Shown here: positions 53,718-64,000 of the stretch, piece after piece | Layout: each line of letters begins with the position of its first letter | Numbering within the stretch: the first letter of the stretch is position 1 | NCBI GenBank assembly: GCA_011317545.1 | Contig: WUJK01000003.1 | Span: 372,001-436,000, forward strand | DNA length: 64,000 bases | Direction of reading: 5' to 3' | DNA from: Coniella vitis | Taxonomy: Eukaryota; Ascomycota; Sordariomycetes; Diaporthales; Schizoparmaceae | Translations under genes and position numbers: made by a program | Notes under the pieces: generated by a model | Databases searched by the model: none | What the model was told of the DNA's origin: nothing | Seen by the model: only the letters and a program-made list of their open reading frames with translations

Positions 53718-55269
53718 GAAATTGGAAGGATCAGTGCTAGCGAGTTGAGTGACAGTGAACGGTGCAAGACAACAGCCTTGGCTGCCTCGATATCCAGAGA
53801 CAACTAAACACCCGCGAGTCGCACATGCAGGCACAAGCACGATCTTTTAGGAGGCTGTGCTCTCGCGTCTGGGGGCGACAAGGCCTAAAGTGGGCGCAGT
53901 GGCTTACCGAGACAGGGCTGTCCCAATGTCTCGGATTGCACACAAGAGCGATATGGTTTCTTAACTTGGTCCAGGTGTGGAGGAAGAGGGCAAGACCACC
54001 TGGCGTACTGTGCTGTGGAAAAGTCGTGTCGGTCGAGACGAAGCAGGACAAAGCACGAGAATCTTGACAGCTTTGAAGGCAATTGGCAAGTGAGATTGGG
54101 AATCCGTTAAAGCGAGGGTTGATTGCGCAGCGAGATTAGATCAGAGGACAAATATGGGAAAGCCGTAATGACCGTGCTGGCTAAGTAATGACTGAATTAG
54201 GAGAGGCTCGGGATCTGCAAGCCGAGAAAGACGACCCGTATCACTGGGCACATGGGCCAACGGGCTGGATCGATCGAAAGGAAAGAAATTCGAAACTATG
54301 CAAGATGGGTGTCTGTTGACTTTCGACAGGCAACCTTGGCTTGAGTTAGTCCCGAGACCAGACGAGGCAAGGCAGGCCAAGATCTCGTCTTAGCTCCTGG
54401 GCTCAGCCTCTGGAATATACTCAACTCACTTGATGCGTAACACGCGAAATGCTCGCTCTTGCTGGCAACCTAGGTCTCCGACACAGGGGCAAGTTTGTGG
54501 TAAGATTAAGGTTCGTCGAGCATTGGCACGGAAAATGAGAAGACGGACAGGCACGTTTGGCTCGCCGGCACTCCCAGGGAATTGGGAAGGATTGGGGCCG
54601 GAGTCGGTGTGCACTTCTCGGCCGCAGTCCGCATTTGGCGGCAGCGAACGACCGTAAATTGTACAAGCACCTGCTTCAGGGCAGGTGCGCATGTGGTAAG
54701 GTCATTTGTCGGTGGCTTGTGAACCTTCCGTCCGTTCTCCTTCGAAACACGGCTGGGCCTAGTCCTGGCCAGTCAGCCAGTCAAGCCCCCCAGCTCCACA
54801 GGGGTCTTAGGCCCGAACAATCACACATAGTACTGACTGCACTACTATGTACGTACTTGCAGCGAGTACGAACCACTGCGCGTAGCTCGCAGCTCGATAC
54901 GAAAATACCTAGACACCTTGTATCTTAGCAAGCTTATTAGCTATCGACTCGAGCCCGTTCTTCTCCACCTCCACGTCCACATACCGCACTCAGTGTGCTC
55001 CACCACGACGAGCCGCAAACAATCTACCCACTCGGTGTTGAGCCTTGTGCTCCGTCATCCAGCAACCTGAAGCATCGGGCCTCCATTACAGCATCAGCCC
55101 ATCTCGTTTCCTTTCCCAAAACGTGGTAATCGGGGGAAAATAGGCCATGCAAGCCTAGCAATAGCTCCTCACGAAGCGACTAAGCAGACACCAAGACCCC
55201 GATTCAGACCCAGCTCGCATCATACCCGCTCGTCCACCGATCACCTATCCTTCCAGCAGCGTCATCAAG
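53718..55269. other. Divergent intergenic region (about 1.55 kb)
   Basis: Promoter side of both the Inp2-like gene (-) and EMC6 (+). Open stretches on both strands around 54420-54930 mirror each other and look like noise. It contains CATAGTAC/TACTATGTACGTAC words at 54824-54857. Confidence 0.5.
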
Positions 55270-55982
55270 ATGCCTTCAGAGAAGGAGCTCCAAATTTCGC
55301 CTATGGTGACCGAGTCGGTCATGCACAACACGAAGGTCAGTTAACCAGTGTTGTCGTTGCTTCAAAGCTCGTCCAACATCCTGTATCGTCACTTTCCACT
55401 CGCGCCTCAGCTGGGATTGTGTATTTGTGCTGTCTATCTGCAGGTGTGTCCCTGTGAATAGTTGGTTTGCAAGTGCCAAAATCAATCGCCAACATGCTTT
55501 ACGTTCACAACCTTGGCAAATCCGCCAAAGCTTGCTTACCATACTTTGCGCCCCTCGCTCATCTCAATCTTCAGCCCGGCGCAGCCCAAACTAGCCCTAC
55601 TCTCCAACGCACCTGATCTTTGCATCAACCCCTCCAAACACACATCTTTCGAAACGATACCTTGCTAACAATGCCGCCAACCGCAAAACAGGCTCTTTCC
55701 AACCTCCAGTCCCTCACAGCCTCCCTCTTTGGCGTCGCAGCAGGTATCCTCGGCCTCGAGTCCTATGCCGGCTTCCTTTTCTACATCGTCTTCACTCTCC
55801 TGACGGCCGTTCTCGTCTACTTCGTCCGCGTTGCTCCCGAGTCCCTCGCCGCCGGCAAGCCAGTGCTTGATACGAGTCGATACTTCCGCGGTCCGTTAGA
55901 ACTGTGGACGAGTGGATTGATGGGAGGGTTTGCCGGTTTCATATTGACGTGGACGCTGTTCTATGGGTTGGTGAGAGCGTGA
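55270..55982 (+). CDS. emc6: ER membrane protein complex subunit 6
   Basis: Small subunit of the ER membrane protein complex (EMC), an insertase for tail-anchored and multispanning proteins. Exon 1 (55270-55335) encodes MPSEKELQISPMVTESVMHN-T-K. After a 356-bp intron (gtcagt ... ccgcaaaacag), exon 2 (55692-55982) continues ALSNLQSLTASLFGVAAGIL then GLESYAGFLFYIVFTLLTAV, giving 118 aa. Two hydrophobic helices follow the conserved N-L-Q-S-L-T / G-L-x-S-Y-x-G-F-L-F motif, and the C-terminal helix G-F-I-L-T-W-T-L-F-Y-G-L-V-R ends the protein, as in yeast Emc6. The intron is unusually long for the window, but no additional exon is needed. Confidence 0.92.
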
Positions 55983-56275
55983 AAGAACCAAATTTCGGAA
56001 GGCTAAGTGCGTAAAATGTATGGAGGATGGTTTAAAAAAAGATAGAAAATACGATGCTACGAAAATGTATATGCGCCGTATGACTTGCGATGAACAGAGA
56101 CAAATGCGCGAACAGACCGATATAACCATGAACCCGATGCGTCTCAACGCCTCTTCGCGATCGCTGCAAGAAACAGAAAGAAATAAAAAGAAAAAAAGAG
56201 AGAGAAAGTAACAGCAAAATAAGAAAAGGAACATGATACTGTTTCGACACCTCGCTCAAAATATCTCAACCATGT

Positions 56276-58885
56276 TTACTCCATGATCTCAACAACCTTT
56301 CCAACAAATCCTTCCAAGCCCGACTTGTCCCTGCTTCCACCTTCTAATATTACCATTTGAGACCCCATTTCAATCCATTCCCTATGTGTGAGCAGTTCGA
56401 GTTGTACCTCGTAAACAAGGGACTTCTGCTGCCGACTGCTGAGAGCGCCGTCCAGCTTCTCCATATTGAAGACATCGTTGTTATCGTCATCCTCTGCATC
56501 GCCAAAGTCGTTGTTCCCGTCCGCCGATGTCCAGGTAGGTGAGACACGTACGATCCTCGCCGAGGCCCTAACACTGGCAATATAGACCTTGACGATGCTA
56601 CCTTGTATCAATGACGATGCTGAAGAATCCTCAAAGATGCCAGTGACGCCACTAGCCGCCTGGAGCGACAGTCCCGTCTCGAGCATATGCTTGCTAGGCA
56701 TGGCGAGAACCATGCCTTTGCGGACTTTTGGAGTGGGTCGTGGTGGGCGTTCGAAGATGCTATCTGACAAGTCTTCTTCGGGAATTTCAAAAATGAGGCC
56801 GATAGTCCCAGCTTGCCCTGGCTCAAGTAACCTGACAGGCAGACGTAGGTTTCGAATTGTGACAATGCGAGCACTGTACCACTCGCCCGCGATGGCAGAG
56901 GCGGGGACGGCATTTCTCATGGCAAGCCGACCCAGCTCCGACGAAGAAGGGTGAGAGGCAGACAACCCGTCTCCGCCGGGCGAACCTCGGTCATCTGGTG
57001 TAATGGCTCTCGAGTCGTCGTCTGGTGGAAAGGGTCCTACCAAAATGCGATCACCGACTACCAGGTGACCAAAGCGAAGGTATCCCGCGACCACAGTGCC
57101 ATGTTTTGCCTCATCTTCGTCCTTGACAGGACTCCCATAAAGAGCGGAAAGACTGAATCTGTCGTCAACATGGAAGACAGCGTCCGGCTGTTCTGGATTG
57201 AGTGCTGCACCAATGTAATCGCGCGCTGTGGGCGTGGAAGGTATTGGAAGATTCTGCAACAGCGCATGAAGCATACCAATGCCTTCACCTTTAACTGCGC
57301 TTGTCGATACAATAGGCACATAGTCTAGGAGGTTCCCACTCTTTACCATGGCGGAGACGAGAGGCTGTATGTCATCCTCATCGATTGCTGGGACTCTGGT
57401 CGGGTCAGACTGCACCCTCTGCTTTATCAGCAGCTTTGGAATCCTTCCAGCACTCTTTACTGCAGTGAGAACTTTCGTTAACGTACTGCGAAAGCTGGTG
57501 GTAGTAGCGATGTCCAGCTTTGTAATAACAACAACTAGGGGCATGCGAAGCTTGAGGCATAGGTCGAGGTGTGCCTTTGTTTGGTCTGCCTCGGTCAAGC
57601 CGGAATCTGCCTCCTCTTGCGAAGTTGTTGTTGCTGCCGTTTTGGGCTTGACCTCTCCATCATTGGCAGTCAGACACAAGAGAGTCCAATGAGGAGCCCA
57701 TCCCACTAAACCACGTAGAATTGTCCTCCGAAAGCGCGGGTGGCCAGCCGAATCCGAGACGAATACCAACCTTCCATCTCGTGAGGAATCATGGATAGCC
57801 TCCCAGGAATCAATGTTGCGATCGGAAAAGCTGTAGATCTGGTCCTCCTCCAGCCCATTATTCTTGTATCCAATTAACATGTGCGATAGAGAAGTTGTCA
57901 TGCCAGACGTTAGTTCATGGCGATGCCGCAACAAAAAGGTGCGGCTTCTTCCTGCGCCATTGTCGAAAATGCCTGTAGAGAGGGTCCCTAACAGTGTAGA
58001 TTTGCCCCCATCGGTCGGCCCGGTCAGTGTGACACGAAGCTGTTCAGTTGCAGATGTCGCTTCGAGGTTGGCGGCTTGTTTAGAAGAAGGAGTAGGCAGT
58101 TGGATGGCTGTGGGAGAACCGTGGTCTTCTTCTCCACGCGATGGTGTCACCAGAGCCTCAGCTACAAACAACTTCTCCCTATACATCATAGGTGACCCTG
58201 GCGATTTCGCCCGTTTTGATGACAAGTCGGACCACTCGCATTCTCCAACACAATGTCTCCGGGTCACCTTGACAACGCAACCGAGACTAGCAGCCATGAC
58301 CTGTAATGTCAGAAGACTTTCCTCCATTTCATCGTCCGGGAGTCCCACTAGAGTGCCATCATCAGACACTCCAATCTCATACAGTGCGCCTCTAGATTCC
58401 TCCAAGCCTTGCCACAATGTTCCCGGCTGTATTGCTGCTCGAAGGTCGTCGCTATCGGCTGGTAGCTTTGGTATCAGAGACTCAGTCGTTCCCAGAGGTC
58501 CGTTTGTCATGGATTGCTTCAGCCGCCAGAGTAGCTGAGTTGTCAAGTGGTACAACCGCAGTCTTCGGGATTCTGTGGTCGTTGCATAGTACTCATTGGA
58601 AGGCTTCCGTTTCTTCGAGTCCGCTAAGTACGAAGATGCTGGTACATACGCTGACGGCGAATCACAACTCGATGGGGCATCGTCTCGGACAGATCCAGAG
58701 GCGGAAGCGGTACCTATGAGCTGATATGGTCGTCTAGGACGCAACAGCAGGTGCAGCTTGTATTCAATGGCACCTTCTTGCGGCTCGGCTTCCAGCTTGG
58801 CGATGGTATCATCTGGGGTCTTAACTGAATGAAGCCATGGGGACGAAACCCGAGTCGGTTCCGTCCCGAACGTGAAGACTGACAT
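56276..58885 (-). CDS. GTPBP1/GTPBP2-like translational GTPase
   Basis: Large GTPase (869 aa, single exon) of the GTPBP1/2 branch of the EF-Tu superfamily, which acts in ribosome-associated quality control and mRNA turnover in animals. The N-terminal 300 residues are family-typical, with YEIGVSDDGTLVGLPDDEME and TLQVMAASLGCVVKV. The G domain has G1 GPTDGGKSTLLG, switch I with TSGMTTSLSHMLIG, G3 DSAGHPRFRRT and G4 T-K-L-D near residue 500. Two differences from the canonical sequence are seen: G1 lacks the usual GHVDAG and reads GPTDGG, and G3 is S-A-G-H rather than D-x-A-G-H with a preceding acidic residue, so nucleotide turnover may be altered. Domains 2 and 3 follow: VVAGYLRFGHLVVGDRILVG, then LEPGQAGTIGLIFEIPE and the beta-barrel end. 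EF-Tu-like architecture is clear; cellular role in fungi is unknown. Confidence 0.85.
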   Translation of the reverse strand: MSVFTFGTEPTRVSSPWLHSVKTPDDTIAKLEAEPQEGAIEYKLHLLLRPRRPYQLIGTASASGSVRDDAPSSCDSPSAYVPASSYLADSKKRKPSNEYYATTTESRRLRLYHLTTQLLWRLKQSMTNGPLGTTESLIPKLPADSDDLRAAIQPGTLWQGLEESRGALYEIGVSDDGTLVGLPDDEMEESLLTLQVMAASLGCVVKVTRRHCVGECEWSDLSSKRAKSPGSPMMYREKLFVAEALVTPSRGEEDHGSPTAIQLPTPSSKQAANLEATSATEQLRVTLTGPTDGGKSTLLGTLSTGIFDNGAGRSRTFLLRHRHELTSGMTTSLSHMLIGYKNNGLEEDQIYSFSDRNIDSWEAIHDSSRDGRLVFVSDSAGHPRFRRTILRGLVGWAPHWTLLCLTANDGEVKPKTAATTTSQEEADSGLTEADQTKAHLDLCLKLRMPLVVVITKLDIATTTSFRSTLTKVLTAVKSAGRIPKLLIKQRVQSDPTRVPAIDEDDIQPLVSAMVKSGNLLDYVPIVSTSAVKGEGIGMLHALLQNLPIPSTPTARDYIGAALNPEQPDAVFHVDDRFSLSALYGSPVKDEDEAKHGTVVAGYLRFGHLVVGDRILVGPFPPDDDSRAITPDDRGSPGGDGLSASHPSSSELGRLAMRNAVPASAIAGEWYSARIVTIRNLRLPVRLLEPGQAGTIGLIFEIPEEDLSDSIFERPPRPTPKVRKGMVLAMPSKHMLETGLSLQAASGVTGIFEDSSASSLIQGSIVKVYIASVRASARIVRVSPTWTSADGNNDFGDAEDDDNNDVFNMEKLDGALSSRQQKSLVYEVQLELLTHREWIEMGSQMVILEGGSRDKSGLEGFVGKVVEIME

Positions 58886-59799
58886 GAGTGCGTTCTGGTG
58901 GGAGATCTACTGAGTAGCAATGTGCGCGGATCGGCTGCTCCTGAAGAAAACTGATGGCGCGGGCGCGCTCATTCGTGACTCTTCCTGGCTGAGCAGAGCG
59001 GTGAGACTGTATAACTCGGGAAAAGGGGACGGACGGTGGGGTTCCGCGTTCTGGGAAATTGCAGTCACGGTGATGCCACCTGGAGAATGACAATGTCTCT
59101 ACCCGGGTAAGTGTATGGATGTTGGCGAGAAGACAAGGCACGAGGCTAGCTAGCACGCAGTTCAGTCCTCAATCAAGGCGTAGCCTCGTTGTGGTATGAT
59201 TGAGTGTGTCGTGAATGGTATGCGATTTATTCAACGCCGTATTCTGGTGGATATTCTGGTGTGTCTTTGAAGAGCTATAGGACGTAGCACGATAAAAGGT
59301 ATATTTTTCGCTGTTGGGGGTAACATTTTGAGGTCTGTCAATGACTGTTCGGAGAGTGGGCGGGCGATGAGTCGAAGGCGACAGCCGACGCGAAAGGACC
59401 ACAGTGTAGAACGGGATCTTGAAGAGTCAAGCCTCTCTGCAGCGTGAGCGGCTTAATGTGACATGCTGATTCTGTTTTGCGGGAATGGACGCGCTCCGCG
59501 GGTTTTCATGGTGTTGGCACTTGCTCGAAGGTGCTCATGTTGGAGTGCACAGGTCCAAGAAGTTCGCTCTTTGATTGTTCTTACTTGGAGTACGGACTAT
59601 GCAGCACCGAGCCTGCTGTACTAACCCAGGCAGGCACGTTCTTTGTACCTGTTTCCTTTGCCACTACAACACTTTCCAATCCGCACAGCAAACAATTAAC
59701 TGTTTCTTCATATCACATTAACGTTGTGGTGTTTAGAGGTTTTGAAACAATCACTTCATCGTCTACAACCCTTTCGACTTCATTCTCCACAATCTCAAA
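58886..59799. other. Divergent intergenic region
   Basis: About 0.9 kb between the GTPBP-like gene (-) and the scrambled locus (+). No gene is supported; open stretches at 58821-59156 and 59169-59402 on the - strand overlap the promoter and have no domain. Confidence 0.5.
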
Positions 59800-60411
59800 A
59801 TGCCGTCATCGGTCGAAACGCAGATGGCCACCGCGCAGTCATGCCAGCTGGGAACGCCTATCTCGGCCAATCAGCTGCGCAGGTCCTCTCTTTCGCTCGT
59901 AGCGCTAGTCAAGGAGACAACCGTCCAAGAAGTGCAGAGTTGTACGAGCAATACCAGCGCGAGCACAGTCTCATCAAGACAAAGTCCTGAACCCGACCAG
60001 GGATACGCAGGGGTTGTAGCTGCTGACAAGGAGCTGGAGGCTCAGGCAAGCACGCCGGTCAGATCATCGCCGCCACAGCCACAACAACTACAGCTGGAGG
60101 AGCGGCAGCAACGAGCGCAAGACCAAGAGCTAGAAGAACCCCCGGCAGTCCCAGCGAGCCCAAGAGGCACAAGTAAGGCAAGCGACGCTGGTGGTTGTTC
60201 TGCGCCTCAAACGGTCACGACACCTGACGCCAATGCTATCAAAACAGCCATTCATACAGAGAGAGCCCCGACGAGTGGCAAGGCCAAGCACAAGCCTCAA
60301 GGCCAACGAGATGGAGGAGGCAAGGACACGAATAATATACAAGGGCGTGGAGCAGAGGATGGCACTGCTAGAGGACCCCACAAGGGCCCGCTAACCAGGA
60401 TGCTACGCAAG
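59800..60411 (+). pseudogene. Frame-scrambled conserved-looking gene, possibly decayed
   Basis: From ATG 59800 one frame stays open for 204 codons to a good donor at 60412 (AAG|gtgaga). Different parts look coding in other frames. At 59858-59990 another frame reads AYLGQSAAQVLSFARSASQ, then NRPRSAELYEQYQREHSLI-K and TGA. At about 60000-60045 the main frame gives GYAGVVAADKELEAQA. At 60302-60380 a third frame gives ANEMEEARTRIIYKGVEQRM-ALLEDP with clearly coding-like third-base GC (18 of 25 codons versus 9 of 25 in the main frame). The main frame then resumes as HKGPLTRMLRK. Together they read like one protein whose frame has been shifted by small indels, including a compensating +1/-1 pair (about 60301 and a C-run at 60375-60378). 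Alternatives are undetected introns or assembly errors. Downstream exons were not resolved. Confidence 0.45.
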
Positions 60412-61153
60412 GTGAGACTTGAGCCCGTGCACCATTTCTCTCATTCCCCATGCCATGGACCCTTCTCCACGAACCTGCAGCTACATCCAATCTTCTCTGA
60501 CAAGGCCTCGCTGCCTGTGCTGGGGTCTGCGAGGCATGGTCGTCGCTGTTGGTCCGGCCAAGCGGCCGCAGGGCAGACGAATGGTACTGCATGTGGCCAT
60601 CTTTGTCCAGATCGCACTCTGAGGGACAGGGCGGCAGCATAGCAATCCTACACTACTAGACTACGTCAAACCTTCCCACCCACCATGCCCTGGCGGCGAC
60701 GTTCGAACACAGTCCGGCCTATTGAAGCAGCACTCGCACCAGTGCATCGTTACACAGTCCGATTCAACCGCCTGTCCTGCTTGGCGTCCCGGATCTGCTC
60801 AGCCTGTGTCTGGCCGCTAAGCCCCTGGAACAAGCACTGGGCCCGTCTCATTTGCTAGGCTCCAGGCAGTGCCACAGAGCATGTCCGGCCGCTACTTTCT
60901 CCACCCCTTCCTTAATCATCCCTCTTCGCTCCGAAACGCTCTGTAGTCTCGAAGTGGTCCCGTCCCCTTTTCATCCCAGGAGCCATACAAAACGAACCAC
61001 CTTAGCCATTCCATCGTCCTGTCGACCTCTTCCCCATCTACCTTTGCCCAGCTCGAAACCTTGATTTTATATATACAATTCCTGTCTCTGCGCCATCGCA
61101 GCTCTGTTTGAACGGATCGAAGAAGTTGTTAATCGTATCGCTACCAGATCAAC
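60412..61153. other. 3' flank of the scrambled locus and SEC9 promoter
   Basis: 742 bp; may contain a further exon of the scrambled locus after the donor at 60412, but none is convincing. A pyrimidine-rich SEC9 leader occupies about 61000-61150. Confidence 0.45.
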
Positions 61154-62776
61154 ATGGGTTTCTTCAGCAGGAAGAAGAAGGACGCGGATGCAAATCCTTA
61201 CGCCAAAGATGTGCCCTACTCGAATCCGATGACCCCATACCAACAAGCCCGGAACAACGTTGCTCAAGGAAAATCCGTAACCCAGCCTAACGCCGACACG
61301 CCTCCTCCTGCATACCAAAGTCCATCCACCTCAAGCGGCGGCTTCGGAGACGAAAAATACGGAAACCAAGGCGGTTATGGCGCCAACAGATATGGATCAG
61401 GTGGCTCGGGTGATCCCACTCAATCTTCGGGAGGATATGGCGGATTCGATGCTGATGCAGGGAGGAATGATTTATTCGGGGGTGCTGCAAGCCGTCCCGC
61501 GGCCGGCCAGCTCAACAGTCAAGGCCCTGCTGCTACAGCTGGCGACAACAAGAATCCTGCACTCTTTGGCAATGCGCAGGATCGATACACTCCTTACAAT
61601 TCTTCTCAACCACCAGTGGATCCTGGCGCTGCTGAAGATGAGTACGGCGGCTATGGTGCTGCGCGGGAGCTGACGGGTAGGTGGCTTGCTAGATGCAAAT
61701 TCAGCAACTTATTCGCTAACTACGAATAGAGGAGGAAAGGGAGGAGCAGGAAATCCAGAGCACGAAGAATGAAATCAAAGCTGTGAGACAGGCAGGCCTC
61801 GAGTCTCTCGACCGATCCATTGCCATTGGTGAAGCAGGACTTGATCAAATGTTTGGTACCAGAATGCGAATTGCAGCGCAAGAGGAACGTCTGCAAAATG
61901 TGTATGTGTACTATTCCTGCCATTGATACCGGCATACTTTGACTAACATTTTAATGTGTTCTCTAGTGAGCGAAACCTGGACATGGCGACGATTCACGCC
62001 AAGGATGGATCGGACAAGACCAAGTGCGTCTTTTTCACACGCCATAATACGTTGATGTCCCATGCTGATAGTGTCTATGTAGGACGCTCGATAAGCTTAA
62101 CCGGACACCCTTTTTCATTCCAGTCTCCGCTGGCAAGAAGGGCCGAGCCAAGGAAATCGAGGCCACGATGCAAAGACATCAAGAAGAAAAGGAGATGCGC
62201 GAGCAAACACGCCGAGAGGGCTTCGCTGACCAGCAAAGAATGGAGGAAACGACGAAGATGTTGATGAGGGATTCTCCTGAACCTAGACAACTTGGGCTTA
62301 ACAAGCCTATGAACAGCAAATTTGCATTCGAAGAAGACGACGAAGACATTGAAAAGGAAGAAGCGATCCAAGACAAACTGAAGCAGGTAGAGCGTCTTAC
62401 GGGCAAGATGCGGACAGCTGCAGAGATGACATCGGAGGACATGACCCGCAGCATCAAGAGACTTGAGAGGATTGAGGATAAGGTTCGTTTCATTATAGAT
62501 GCTCTGATGTACACCTTGCTAACACTATTCTCAGACCGACCGTGTGGACAATACTGTAAGATCTCGCCTCGTTCGATCTGACTTCGCGTTATTATCATTG
62601 CATGAGTCCTTCTGTTGGTTTGCGCCGCTGTCTAAGCGACACTTATCTGGAAGGTGGATAAGAATTTCGAGTCCGGCCCTTCTTGGGCGCAGTTCCTGTC
62701 ACTTCTTTGTATTATCTTATGCTAATCATACATGTAGGTACGGAAAAACCGAGCAATGCTGTCCCAGATTAGGTAA
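61154..62776 (+). CDS. sec9: SEC9/SNAP-25-like t-SNARE
   Basis: Plasma-membrane t-SNARE of the exocytic fusion complex, pairing with syntaxin (Sso) and synaptobrevin (Snc). Six exons: 61154-61676, 61730-61901, 61967-62023, 62083-62482, 62535-62555 (21 nt) and 62738-62776, in phase, giving about 403 aa. The N-terminus MGFFSRKKKDADANPYAKD precedes a long Gly/Tyr/Pro/Asn-rich disordered region. The first SNARE helix spans EEREEQEIQSTKNEIKAVRQ, then AGLESLDRSIAIGEAGLDQM and TLDKLNRTPFF; the second runs from EEAIQDKLKQVERLTGKMRT through SEDMTRSIKRLERIEDK to the short exons TDRVDNT and VRKNRAMLSQIR, ending at TAA in the read-through position gtaag. There is no transmembrane helix, as in Sec9. The layout strongly supports Sec9 rather than other Qbc SNAREs. 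Confidence 0.93.
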
Positions 62777-63451
62777 GACTATGGGCTGCTGCTCACCTTG
62801 CTCTGTCGGTGTGAATACCTGGATACAACGAATCTTCGCTGTAATTAGTACGACTGAGCTTATATCCAAAGCATAGCATACAATGCTGTGCGATCTCACC
62901 ATGCTAAGTAACTATACACGTGTGAATCACCCAACGCCTATGCGAATGAGCATGCAGCATGATTTTACATATCGATCCAAGGATGTTGCGTGATAGGGAG
63001 AGGGTTAAGAAGAGCCTGTTTTCATTATTGGCTTTTGCCATAGGCATAGTCGTGATAATGAGAATGTTCTGTATACAAGGTTGTCCTAACACAATGCTCC
63101 ATTCTCTTATTGATTCAAATGCTCTCTCAAACTTTGATCGGTGAGTTTGTTTGCGTAGCACTTGGAGCTTATCTACAACTATGAATTACAAGTATGACAT
63201 TAGTTGTAATTGCTCAAGAATTGAACTTGGTATCTTAGTCCCCTCCCAAAAAGTACGTTGTATCTGGTAATGGGCCATGCATATCAATGTGTTAAAATGG
63301 TAAGAGACTTAGGTAATCATGGCCGCAAAAACTCGAGCACGGTACCTAAGTATTGGCTCCGTACCTCACACGTCCCTTGAAGTAGCGTCTTCTCTTTTTC
63401 TTTTTTCCAACCTGGATCAACCAGTCTTTTCGGCAGAATACACTCCACAAC
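62777..63451. other. Intergenic region between sec9 and the DEAH helicase
   Basis: 675 bp, AT-rich; no gene supported. A CGGTACCTAAGTATTGGCTC-type word lies at 63340-63361. Confidence 0.55.
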
Positions 63452-64000
63452 ATGCCTAAACGACGCAAGACTTCAGAAAACGGCGCTTTCATTAAGATTG
63501 GTGATAAAGTCATCTCGATTGAGAATTATCTGAACGGCGATCCTAAAAAAGCAGACGTTAAGGATGGGAGTGCGAGTGGCACAGTGCAAGATGACCCAAC
63601 AGACAAGCCTCCGCAACAGAGCAGCTCCCACAGAACCAAACATCATGATCTTAACGGACTAGCCACAGATACTGAATCGCGCTCACAGAAGGAGCGAGGG
63701 GACTCGGATCTACTACGTGTGCGCGAAAAACTTCCTATCTGGAAGCACCGTAACGATATCCGGGACGCGTTGAGGGAAAATGACGTTCTCGTGATCGCGG
63801 CTGAGACAGGTTCAGGCAAAAGTACTCAGGTTCCGCAATTTCTCTCCACCGAGGAGTGGTGCCGTAAGAGGAGGGTGAAAGTGCGTACAGGCGACCGTTA
63901 CGAAGAGCTATCTGTGGGCGGCATGATTGCTATCACTCAGCCCCGTCGAGTCGCCGCTACTACTCTCGCCCATCGAGTCTCTAAAGAAGCGGGTACACCC
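63452..64000 (+). CDS. DEAH-box RNA helicase, 5' part (cut by window end)
   Basis: The ATG at 63452 (context ccacaacATGcc) opens a frame that is uninterrupted to the window end (183 codons). The first 110 residues are charged and disordered (MPKRRKTSENGAFIKIGDK, then IENYLNGDPKK), followed by LPIWKHRNDIRDALRENDVL. Motif I is AAETGSGKSTQVPQF and motif Ia ITQPRRVAATTLAHRVS, the signature of the DEAH/RHA family (Prp2/16/22/43, Dhr1/2). The spacing and basic N-terminus fit Dhr2-like ribosome-biogenesis helicases, but the catalytic DEAH box and C-terminal domains lie beyond the window, so the exact member cannot be named. Confidence 0.85.
   Translation, partial: MPKRRKTSENGAFIKIGDKVISIENYLNGDPKKADVKDGSASGTVQDDPTDKPPQQSSSHRTKHHDLNGLATDTESRSQKERGDSDLLRVREKLPIWKHRNDIRDALRENDVLVIAAETGSGKSTQVPQFLSTEEWCRKRRVKVRTGDRYEELSVGGMIAITQPRRVAATTLAHRVSKEAGTP

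Noticed and set aside
54420..54930. Open stretches on both strands upstream of EMC6
   Set aside because: Mirror-image frames with no conserved motif; promoter DNA is more likely.
1..64000. CRISPR arrays, prokaryotic operons, defence or biosynthetic clusters
   Set aside because: The genes are spliced fungal housekeeping genes with separate promoters; no repeat-spacer array or cluster-type enzyme set is present.

Overview
The window is nuclear DNA of a filamentous ascomycete, most likely a Sordariomycete of the Hypocreales type. The evidence is genes interrupted by short introns (about 50-120 bp, GT-AG, with CTAAC/CTGAC-like branch sites), Pal-pathway, Cenp-K and vezatin/Inp2-type proteins, and intergenic DNA studded with CTATGTAC and ACCTAGGT words. 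No CRISPR array, operon, rRNA, tRNA or intact transposon was recognised. About 20 genes are well supported. Most were re-spliced by hand, because several obvious reading frames end in intron sequence rather than at the real stop.

Layout. 0-16 kb: a vacuolar Ca2+/H+ exchanger (-), an unknown Arg/Ser/His-rich protein (+), a membrane-anchored cupredoxin-like surface protein (-), then ALG6 (-) and palC (+) sharing a divergent promoter. 16-24.5 kb: an RBR-type ubiquitin ligase gene (-) broken by one in-frame TAG, a FAH-family enzyme ending in SKL (-), the SDH assembly factor SDHAF1/Sdh6 (+) and a large unknown protein (+). 24.5-28 kb is gene-poor. 28-35 kb: MSH3 (+) and an unknown zinc-finger protein (-). 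35-39 kb is gene-poor. 39-46.5 kb: a small conserved protein (+), a three-KH RNA-binding protein (-), a Cenp-K-like kinetochore protein (+) and dUTPase (+). 46.8-54 kb: pyridoxal kinase (-), PCNA (-) and an Inp2/vezatin-like peroxisome inheritance protein (-). 55-64 kb: EMC6 (+), a GTPBP1/2-like GTPase (-), a locus with coding-like peptides spread over three frames (+), SEC9 (+) and the start of a DEAH-box RNA helicase (+) cut by the window edge.

The genes are mostly unrelated housekeeping functions. One theme links some of them. MSH3, the Cenp-K-like gene, dUTPase and PCNA each have ACGCGT (MluI cell-cycle box) upstream, as expected for G1/S genes, and Msh3 carries a PCNA-binding motif. The FAH enzyme (PTS1) and the Inp2-like protein both point to peroxisomes. 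I found no mobile, defence or biosynthetic system. The best leads are the nonsense-interrupted RBR ligase, the frame-scrambled locus at 59.8-60.4 kb, and several unusual splice structures (micro-exons, a GC-AG intron, in-frame introns).
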